Below, piece by piece: positions 57,036 through 64,000 of a DNA stretch of 64,000 bases. Each line of letters opens with the position of its first letter. Within the stretch, counting starts at the first letter, position 1. A program made the translations under genes and the position numbers. This DNA comes from Puniceicoccales bacterium Verruco_01 (lineage in GTDB: Bacteria; Verrucomicrobiota; Verrucomicrobiia; Opitutales; Oceanipulchritudinaceae). The stretch lies in the NCBI GenBank assembly GCA_001604565.1, contig LVBV01000003.1, positions 1 through 64,000 of the forward strand, given 5' to 3'. Below the pieces are notes generated by a model. It worked only from the letters and a program-made list of their open reading frames with translations, was not told the origin of the DNA and did not search any database.

Positions 57036-58952
57036 TTGTGCGGTCAAATTCAGGTACAAGATAAGGTGCCGATCATGACGCCCCTTGCCGACGGGCTCTG
57101 GCCCAAAATCGTCCGTCCCGGCTCCAGGATTTATCTTGGAGGGGGGCCGGCGTGCCCGGCGGCGCTGCGCGACCTGCTGCTCGCGCGCGCGCAGGAGATC
57201 GGCGATGTGACGATCGTGACGGAAATGGCGATGGGCGCGGCGCCGTGGGCTCTTACCGCGCACGAGGGGGCCCTCCGCGTGCTCCTGCCCGGACCCGACA
57301 GCCGCCCGGAGGGAAGCGGCGCCCATGTGGAGAACACGCCCTGCGGACGCTGGCAGGTGGGCGACATGCTCCGCTACGGGATGCCCGGGGCGGACGTGGT
57401 GCTGATCGCGGTGTCGAGGCCGGACGCGCAGGGCTATTGCTCGCTCGGGCCGGGCCTTGGCGCGACGCTGGCGGCCTGCGAATGCGCAAGGACCGTGGTG
57501 GCCCAGATCGCGGACTCCATCCCGCGCGTGAACGGGCAGAGCTACATTCATTCCTCGCGGATCGACTTTTTCCTTGAGGCGCCGCTGGAGCTTGCGGAAC
57601 TGGCGCCCGCCGCCCCCGCCCCGGCGCTCCTGCGCCGCATCGGCGAGTACGCCGCGCAGATCGTCGCCAACGGCAGCACGATTCAGGCGGGCCTCGACCC
57701 CGCCGTGGAGGCAACCCTCGCGGCCATGACGCGGCACCGGAACCTCGGCCTGCACACGGCGATCCTCGGCGAGGCGCACATGCGGCTCATCCTTTCCGGC
57801 GCGGTGGACAATTCCCGCAAGAGCGTGGACAAGGGGGTGTCGGTCGCCTCGTGGATCGTGGGCGGGCGCGACCTCTACACCTTCGCGGCGCAGAACCCGC
57901 ACATCAGCCTCCAGCCCGGCGAGTACGTGAGCCATCCCTCGACGCTGCTGCGCCAGAGCCGCCTTGTGACGATCAACTCCGCGAGTGCGGTGGACACCTC
58001 GGGCCGCGTCCTTGTGGAGCCCAACCCCTTCAGCCGTCCCGGCAGCTCCGAGCCGGACTTCATGCGCTGCACGGCCCTTGGGAGCGACGGCACCTCCATC
58101 GTCGTCATGCCCTCCACCGAGGGCGAGGGCCGCGCGCGCAAGAGCCGCATCCTCCCGCGCATCGGCGCGGCGGGCAAACCCGGCTCGGTGTATGTGGAGG
58201 CGCACAACGTGGTGACGGAATACGGCGTGGCCGCGATCAAGGCGGGCACGATGCGCGAACGGACGATGGAGCTGATCGAAATCGCCCACCCGGACTACCG
58301 CGACGAGCTTTTGCAGCAGGCCCGGCGGGACGGCCTATTGCCCACCTATTACCACCTGCCGCCCCAGCGCCCCGACGAGGGCGAGATCACCGCCTCGCAC
58401 TCGGTCATCCTCAAGGACGGGCGCCGCTATGTCATGCGGCCCATCCGCGCGAGCGACGAGCAACGCTTGCAGGCCTTCTTCTATACGCACGACGAGGAGA
58501 CGATCCAGCGCCGCTACGGGTACGCCGTGACACGCATGAGTCCGCAGAGGGCCTTCGAGAGCGCCTGCGTGGACCAGAACAAGGATCTGGCCCTCGCGCT
58601 TCTGGACATGGATCAGGACCGCCCGGCTATCCGCGCCGTGGGCCGCTACTATCTGGACAAGAAGGGCAAGGCCGCGGAGATGGCCATCGTCGTCGATCAA
58701 CGCTGCCGGCGCCTTGGCATGGCGAGAGTGCTGCTGGACGAGATGATCGCCGCCGGAGCCCTGCGCGGCATCAAGAAGCTCTGGGCGCAGGTGGACCGCG
58801 ACAACATCCCGATGCTGCGGCTCTTCCAGCAGTATCCGGTGAGCATGGAGCATGGCGACGAGCCGAACACCATGCGCGTCACGATCGTCCTCGGCGGACC
58901 GGCGGCGCAGCCCGAGGCTCCGCAGTACAGCATCCTCCAGCGGACGAAGTGA
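57036..58952 (+). CDS. Acetyl-CoA hydrolase/transferase family protein fused to C-terminal GNAT acetyltransferase domain
   Basis: N-terminal CoA-transferase half (GSRIYLGGGPACPAALRDLL, VEAHNVVTEYGVAAIKAGTMRERTMELIEIAHPDYRDEL) and C-terminal GNAT half (EMAIVVDQRCRRLGMARVLLDEMI). Alternative start at 57075. Confidence 0.88.
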   Translation: MCGQIQVQDKVPIMTPLADGLWPKIVRPGSRIYLGGGPACPAALRDLLLARAQEIGDVTIVTEMAMGAAPWALTAHEGALRVLLPGPDSRPEGSGAHVENTPCGRWQVGDMLRYGMPGADVVLIAVSRPDAQGYCSLGPGLGATLAACECARTVVAQIADSIPRVNGQSYIHSSRIDFFLEAPLELAELAPAAPAPALLRRIGEYAAQIVANGSTIQAGLDPAVEATLAAMTRHRNLGLHTAILGEAHMRLILSGAVDNSRKSVDKGVSVASWIVGGRDLYTFAAQNPHISLQPGEYVSHPSTLLRQSRLVTINSASAVDTSGRVLVEPNPFSRPGSSEPDFMRCTALGSDGTSIVVMPSTEGEGRARKSRILPRIGAAGKPGSVYVEAHNVVTEYGVAAIKAGTMRERTMELIEIAHPDYRDELLQQARRDGLLPTYYHLPPQRPDEGEITASHSVILKDGRRYVMRPIRASDEQRLQAFFYTHDEETIQRRYGYAVTRMSPQRAFESACVDQNKDLALALLDMDQDRPAIRAVGRYYLDKKGKAAEMAIVVDQRCRRLGMARVLLDEMIAAGALRGIKKLWAQVDRDNIPMLRLFQQYPVSMEHGDEPNTMRVTIVLGGPAAQPEAPQYSILQRTK

Positions 58953-59039
58953 CCGGGAAGGCTCCGGCACTCGGGTGTGATTTTCCCCGGTTTCTCTTCT
59001 TGATTTCTTTGGAAGCTTCCGTAAAGTCGGCTCCTTCAC

Positions 59040-59115
59040 GGCCCTGTCGTCTAGGGGTTCAGGACGTCGCGTTCTCATCGCGAAGACTGGGGTTCGATTC
59101 CCCACAGGGCTGCCA
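59040..59115 (+). tRNA. tRNA-Glu (anticodon CTC), CCA encoded
   Basis: Cloverleaf: acceptor GGCCCTG/CAGGGCT, anticodon stem-loop TCGCG-TTCTCAT-CGCGA, T arm TGGGG-TTCGATT-CCCCA, 3' GCCA. Confidence 0.95.
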
Positions 59116-59124
59116 ATTTTGAAG

Positions 59125-59149
59125 AAGGCGGGGTTCTCCCCGCCTTTTT
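59125..59149 (+). terminator. Intrinsic terminator after tRNA-Glu
   Basis: AAGGCGGGG-TTCT-CCCCGCCTTTTT. Confidence 0.88.
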
Positions 59150-59233
59150 CGCGTACGGAAAGCGCCGCGGGATTGTCACAGGCGCCCGAGAGCAACCTTG
59201 ACTCGTTTGCCACGCGCGCCAGCGTGGAGGCGA

Positions 59234-60502
59234 ATGGAAGAGCTTTTCAGTCCGTTTGTGACTCCGGAGACCGCGCGAAGCGTCCGCGACCAGTTCGGCA
59301 CGCCCGCGTACGTGTACAGCGAGGCGGTCCTGCGCCGTCAGGCTAGGGAGGCCCTTGCCTTCCCCGCTCCGTTCGGCCTCTGCGTGCGCTTTGCGATCAA
59401 GGCCTGCCCGAACGCGGCGATCCTGCGCCTTTTGTCCGGCATGGGCCTTTCCTTCGACGCCTCCAGCGGCTATGAGGCGGAACGGCTTCTCATGGCGGGC
59501 ATTCCCGGAAGCCGCATCTCCCTCTCCAGTCAGGAAACCCCGGCGAACCTGCGCGCGCTTGTGGAAAGCGGAGTGCGCTACGACGCTTGCTCGCTCCACC
59601 AGCTTGAGGCATACGGCAGTCTCTTCCCCGGCACGGCCCTTTCCATCCGCATCAATCCGGGCCTCGGTTCCGGGCACAGCAACCGCACAAACGTCGGCGG
59701 CCCCTCCTCCAGCTTCGGCATCTGGCACGAAAAGCTGCCGCAGGTGCTGGAAACGGCGGGGCGTTACAACCTGCGCCTCGAAGTGCTGCACTCGCACATC
59801 GGCTCCGGCGCGGACCCGGAGGTCTGGGCGCGCGTGGCGGCGATGAACCTCGAAACGCTGCGCCTGTTGCCCGAGGTGACGACCCTCAACATGGGCGGCG
59901 GCTTCAAGGTCGCGCGCGTGGCGGGCGAGAAGCAGGCGAATTTGCAGAAGATCGGCGCGAAGGTGGCGAAGGCCCTCGAAGACTTTGCGCGGGAAACGGG
60001 GCGGAAGATCGCCCTAGAAATCGAGCCGGGCACCTTCCTCGCCGCGCAAATGGGCGCGCTCGTCGCCACGGTGCAGGACCTTGCCGACACGGGGGCGGAA
60101 GGCCGCCGCTTCCTCAAGCTCGACACCGGCATGACGGAGATCCTGCGCCCCTCGCTCTACGGCGCGCAGCACGGCATCCGCCTGTATCCGCAAAAGGACA
60201 CGGGTCGCACCGCCGAATACCTCGTGGCGGGTCACTGCTGCGAGTCGGGCGACATGCTGACCCCAGCCCCGGGCGACCCGGAGGGGCTCCTAGCCCGCAC
60301 CCTGCCGGAGGCGGCGATCGGCGACCTCTGCGTCATCGAGGGCGCGGGCGCCTATTGCGCGGCCATGCCCGCGAAGAATTACAACAGCTTCCCCGAGGCG
60401 CCGGAGGTGCTCCTGCGTTCCGACGGTTCCCTGCAACTGGTCCGCCGCCGCCAGAGCCTCGCGCAAATGATTGAGAACGAACTGCCCCCGTCGGAAGTCT
60501 GA
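59234..60502 (+). CDS. lysA: Diaminopimelate decarboxylase-like PLP enzyme (fold-type III)
   Basis: FGTPAYVYSEAVLRRQARE, FAIKACPNAAILRLL, DASSGYEAERLLMAGI, LHSHIGSGADPEVW, HCCESGDMLTP, EGAGAYCAAMPAKNYNSFP. Confidence 0.88.
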   Translation: MEELFSPFVTPETARSVRDQFGTPAYVYSEAVLRRQAREALAFPAPFGLCVRFAIKACPNAAILRLLSGMGLSFDASSGYEAERLLMAGIPGSRISLSSQETPANLRALVESGVRYDACSLHQLEAYGSLFPGTALSIRINPGLGSGHSNRTNVGGPSSSFGIWHEKLPQVLETAGRYNLRLEVLHSHIGSGADPEVWARVAAMNLETLRLLPEVTTLNMGGGFKVARVAGEKQANLQKIGAKVAKALEDFARETGRKIALEIEPGTFLAAQMGALVATVQDLADTGAEGRRFLKLDTGMTEILRPSLYGAQHGIRLYPQKDTGRTAEYLVAGHCCESGDMLTPAPGDPEGLLARTLPEAAIGDLCVIEGAGAYCAAMPAKNYNSFPEAPEVLLRSDGSLQLVRRRQSLAQMIENELPPSEV

Positions 60503-60519
60503 GTGTCCGCCGCTTCCCG

Positions 60520-61830
60520 ATGCACATCGCGATGTTCAGCAATACCTTCCTGCCGATGCTGGGGGGTATCGAAAAGTCCGTCGCCACCTTTGCGGCGGAC
60601 TTCCGCAAGGCGGGACACCGCTGCCTAGTGGTGACGCCCGAGATGACCGGGGCCGAGGAAAGTGACGAGGAAACCCTGCGCGTGCCCTCCCTCAAGAACA
60701 TCGGCGGGAGCCCCTTCTCCCTGCACCTGCCGATTCCCGGGCTCCTCACGACGAAGATGGACGACTTCGCCCCCGATATTGTGCACGCGCACCATCCCTT
60801 TCTCCTAGGCGACAGCGCCCTGAGGACCGCCCGGCGGCTGGACGTGCCCCTCGTCATGACCTACCACACGCTGTGGGACCGCTACGCGGATTTCTTTCCC
60901 GGCGAGACGCTCAAGAACATCGTGGTGCGCCTCTCGGTGGAGTATGCGAACCTCTGCGACTGCGTGATCGCACCGAGCGCGAGCCTCGCGGCCATGATCG
61001 CGGACCTCGGCGTGGAGGCGCCGGTGGAGGTGATCCCGACCGGCATCGACCTTGCCCTCTTTTCCTCGGGCGACCGCACCCGGGGCCGCGCTCTGCTCGG
61101 CGCGGAGGAAAACTGGCACATCGCCGGATACGTGGGCCGCGTGGGACCGGAAAAAAACCTCGCGTGGCTCTGCGAGGCGGCGGCAAAATGGTGCCGGGGC
61201 GATCCCCTCGCGCATCTGGCGATCATCGGCCCATCGGAGGCGTACGGGCCGGTCTTGAGGAAAGTCTTTGAAAGGGCGGGTCTTGCGGAGCGCCTACTTC
61301 TCCCCGGCGCCTTCCGGGGTGGCGACCTTGCCGACGCGTACGCGGCGCTCGACGCCTTCACCTTCACCTCCAAGAGCGACACGCAGGGCATCGTCCTAGC
61401 CGAGGCGATGGCGGCAGGCCTGCCCATCGCGGCGTTGGACGCCCCCGGCGCGCGCGAGGCCGTGACGGACGCCGAAAACGGCCTGCTCCTGCCGGGTGAC
61501 GCCTCTTTGGAGGACTACGCGGGGGCGCTTGCAAAGCTCTTTGCCGGTCCGGAAAAGACGGCGGCGATGGGCAGGGAGTCGTCGCGCCGGGCCCTTTCCT
61601 ACGACCGACGCCTCACCGCCGCCCGGATGCTGGAATTGTACACGAGCCTCATCGCGGCACATTCGCTCTCCTCCACAAGGCGGCGCGACGACGGCAAGGT
61701 GGGGCCCCTCGCCAAAATGGCGGGCCGCCTCGACGCGGAGTGGCTCCTTTTGTCCACCAAGGCCGCCGCAACGGTGAACGCCGTGGCCGAAACCCGCGCG
61801 GGGCGCGGCGGCAGTTCCACCCCCGTATAA
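60520..61830 (+). CDS. Glycosyltransferase family 4-like protein
   Basis: IAMFSNTFLPMLGGIEKSVATFAADFRKAGH, HAHHPFLLGDSALRTARRLDVPLVMTYHT, AGYVGRVGPEKNLAWL, FTFTSKSDTQGIVLAEAMAAGLPIAALDAPGAREAV. Confidence 0.92.
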   Translation: MHIAMFSNTFLPMLGGIEKSVATFAADFRKAGHRCLVVTPEMTGAEESDEETLRVPSLKNIGGSPFSLHLPIPGLLTTKMDDFAPDIVHAHHPFLLGDSALRTARRLDVPLVMTYHTLWDRYADFFPGETLKNIVVRLSVEYANLCDCVIAPSASLAAMIADLGVEAPVEVIPTGIDLALFSSGDRTRGRALLGAEENWHIAGYVGRVGPEKNLAWLCEAAAKWCRGDPLAHLAIIGPSEAYGPVLRKVFERAGLAERLLLPGAFRGGDLADAYAALDAFTFTSKSDTQGIVLAEAMAAGLPIAALDAPGAREAVTDAENGLLLPGDASLEDYAGALAKLFAGPEKTAAMGRESSRRALSYDRRLTAARMLELYTSLIAAHSLSSTRRRDDGKVGPLAKMAGRLDAEWLLLSTKAAATVNAVAETRAGRGGSSTPV

Positions 61831-61833
61831 CCC

Positions 61834-63318
61834 TTACGCGCGGATCGGGAAACGGATCGAGAAGACCGTGCCGGTTTCTCCCGTGGAATCGAGGCGGATC
61901 TCCCCGCCCATCTGGCCCGCGAGCTGCGCCGCGATGGCGAGGCCCACGCCCGAGCCGCCCTCCTTGGTGCTTTTGACCGGGCGGAAGGGATCCGCGCGCA
62001 TCGCCTCCGGCAGACCGCTGCCGGAATCCTCCACGCGGAAGGTTCCCCGGCCCGCCGCCACGTCCGCCTCCCAGAACACCCGGACGGACGAACCCGAGGG
62101 CGAGGCCTCCACTGCGTTCGTGACGAGGTTGACGGCGGCAAGGGTGAGGAGGTTCCCGCAGCGGTTGTCGAGAGAGGCCTGCGGACAGGGCGCCTCGACG
62201 AGGGCCACGCCCCGCTCCGCCGCACGGGTCTTCGTGCGGTCCTTCACGACGGCGGCCACCTCCGACAGCGTGTAGTCGAACCGCTCGCCGCCCTCCTCCT
62301 GCGCGAGGATGGAGACCGATTCCTCGATCATGCGTCCCATGCGGCGGATGGCGGCGCTGGCCTCGCCCGCGTCGTCCCCGTCAACGCCCGCGCTCCGACG
62401 GCGTTCCTCCACAAACAGGCTCAGGGCCGCGAGCGGGTTCTTGAGGCCGTGCAGCAGATTCGCCGTCACCGCGCCGATGGCCGAGACGCGCGAGCGTAGC
62501 GCCAGCTCCCGGTTGGCCCGGACCAGTTCCCAGGTGCGGAGCCTCAGGCGGCGGCTCTCGCTCCGCAACTTCCAAAGACTCCAGCCGATGAGGCCGCCGC
62601 CAAGGAGCATCGCCGCCGCGAAGGCCGCACCGGCCTGTCGCAGCAGATTTTTGTCCAGCTCCGCAAAGGCCTGCGCCGTCGGCGCGCCGTCCAGAAGGAA
62701 CTGGCCGATGCCGAGGAGTCGCCGGTCACCCCGCGTGTACACAGGGACCATCACCTCAAGAAGCGGCACCGCCTCAGTCGCGGTTTGCGCGTTGGAGACA
62801 AGAAAGGTATCGAGCCGCGCCTTCGGGTGAAAGCGGCTCACCGGGCGCAGGTTCCGGAGGATCGCCAGATCGCTCTGTTCGATGCCGCCCCGGACGAAGT
62901 TGGCGGGCACCGCATCCATGAAGGCGCCCTCCTCGTCGAAAACGCGCAACGCCACCACCCCGTCCAGCCGCGACACGTCTAGGAGAGCCGCGAGAACCCG
63001 GTCCGCCGCGCCGGAGGAACTGCCCGTGTACTTGAGTTCCAGCGCCTCGGTCCGCTCCGCCTCGTACACTGCCACGGAGGCGAGAATCGCCGCGTCGCGC
63101 CCGAGGATCTGCGCGCGCAGGCTGCCACGAAGGACTAGCGTCACCGCCGCCATCACGGCGAAGAGAAGGCACAGGGCCGCAACGCTGGCGAAAATCGCAC
63201 GGCGCCCGGTGCGGTCCGGGGACATTGCGGCGCTGCGGCGATGGGATGACATGATTGAAATAAAGAGTGCGGGAAACGGGCCCTTGTGCCGGAAAAAGCG
63301 CCGTGCGCGATCATGCAA
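61834..63318 (-). CDS. Membrane sensor histidine kinase
   Basis: Two TM segments, NLLHGLKNPLAALSLFVEER (H box), NLVTNAVEASPSG (N box), FRVEDSGSGLPEAMRADPFRPVKSTKEGGSGVGLAIAAQLAGQMGG (G boxes). Confidence 0.9.
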   Translation of the reverse strand: MHDRARRFFRHKGPFPALFISIMSSHRRSAAMSPDRTGRRAIFASVAALCLLFAVMAAVTLVLRGSLRAQILGRDAAILASVAVYEAERTEALELKYTGSSSGAADRVLAALLDVSRLDGVVALRVFDEEGAFMDAVPANFVRGGIEQSDLAILRNLRPVSRFHPKARLDTFLVSNAQTATEAVPLLEVMVPVYTRGDRRLLGIGQFLLDGAPTAQAFAELDKNLLRQAGAAFAAAMLLGGGLIGWSLWKLRSESRRLRLRTWELVRANRELALRSRVSAIGAVTANLLHGLKNPLAALSLFVEERRRSAGVDGDDAGEASAAIRRMGRMIEESVSILAQEEGGERFDYTLSEVAAVVKDRTKTRAAERGVALVEAPCPQASLDNRCGNLLTLAAVNLVTNAVEASPSGSSVRVFWEADVAAGRGTFRVEDSGSGLPEAMRADPFRPVKSTKEGGSGVGLAIAAQLAGQMGGEIRLDSTGETGTVFSIRFPIRA

Positions 63319-64000
63319 CGGGAAGATCGTAGGCGCGCAGTTGTTCCGGAATCAGGACGGCGGCCCCGGGAAGGGCTTTTTCCAGTTCCGTGAGGAACCA
63401 CTGGCGGGACGCCTCTTCTCCGTGGACGAGGATCACCCGCGCCGGAGCGGCCTCGCAGGCGTAGGCAAGCAGCTCCTCGCGATCCGCGTGGCCGGAAAGA
63501 TCGAAGCGCTCCACCTGGGCTTCCAGCGGCGTCTGGTAATCGAGCTTGTCGAAAAGGAAATCTCCGCCCGGCTCGGTCTCCATGAGCTGGCCGCCGGGCG
63601 TGTCCGGATCGCAGTAACCCACGATGCAGACGGTGTTTTTCGCATCGTGCAGGAGGCTCGCCGCGGCCACGTACGAGGGCGTGGACTCGGTCATCATGCC
63701 GCTGGAAAGCAGGTAGATGCCCTGCCGGGGACTCCGCCCGGGACGCAGGTCGCGCTCCAGAATCTGCACCTTCAGGTCCCGCAGGACGCCGGAGCGGAAG
63801 CGGACAAGGCCCGTCTTGCGCGTGATCTCGTCGAACTTCTCCGCGAGATCCAGGCCCAAGCCCGCGCTAAAGATCGGCACCTTCGGGAGAAGATTGCGCG
63901 ATTCGTGCAGGATGCAGAAAAGCTCCTGCGCCCGTCCGAGGGCGAAAACCGGGATGAGGACCGAACCCCCGCGCGCGATCGTCTTCTCGATCGTCTCCAA
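63311..64000 (-). CDS. MBL-fold beta-CASP RNA-processing-type metallohydrolase, 5' end beyond window
   Basis: GGSVLIPVFALGRAQELFCIL, IYLLSSGMMTESTPS, FDLSGHADREELLAYA, VILVHGEEASRQWF; truncated at window end. Confidence 0.88.
   Translation of the reverse strand: METIEKTIARGGSVLIPVFALGRAQELFCILHESRNLLPKVPIFSAGLGLDLAEKFDEITRKTGLVRFRSGVLRDLKVQILERDLRPGRSPRQGIYLLSSGMMTESTPSYVAAASLLHDAKNTVCIVGYCDPDTPGGQLMETEPGGDFLFDKLDYQTPLEAQVERFDLSGHADREELLAYACEAAPARVILVHGEEASRQWFLTELEKALPGAAVLIPEQLRAYDLPVA

Noticed and set aside
1-64000. CRISPR arrays, integrases, rRNA genes, diversity-generating retroelements
   Set aside because: Looked for regularly spaced direct repeats, RT and integrase motifs and rRNA sequence; none seen by eye.

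Overview
High-GC bacterial chromosomal window, densely coded on both strands. Gene content suggests a Verrucomicrobiota/PVC-type bacterium, but this is a weak inference and not tested. I support about 47 protein-coding genes, one tRNA-Glu(CTC) and several hairpin terminators; no CRISPR array, rRNA operon, prophage or intact IS was seen. Main blocks: (i) GDP-fucose de novo genes (fcl, gmd), bifunctional fucose salvage (fkp) and a FucP-like permease, followed by two tandem LpxR-like (DUF2219) outer-membrane proteins; (ii) housekeeping genes (coaD, RodZ-like, pfkB kinase, tmk, DNA pol III delta', hrpA, fabV, nnr, dprA, KamA, rny, rodA, rne/rng, sucA, efp, terC, ppk1, folP-folB-folK, hrpB, lysA); (iii) accessory or orphan material. 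The best candidates for something undescribed are: a two-gene unit at 14.4-16.5 kb encoding a flagellin-like protein (D1-type helices at both ends, two beta repeats in the middle, eroded D0) followed by a FliS-like chaperone, with no other flagellar genes and a TPR/GT41 glycosyltransferase 4.6 kb away; a 163-bp MITE-like element (16-bp perfect TIRs, TTAT direct repeats) just upstream of a solitary AAA+ ATPase; and a lower-GC islet at 38.7-40.9 kb encoding a CBM26-NodB fusion without signal peptide and an orphan protein with permuted papain-fold (LRAT/NlpC-like) motifs. All family calls come from reading the sequence by eye; no database search was run.
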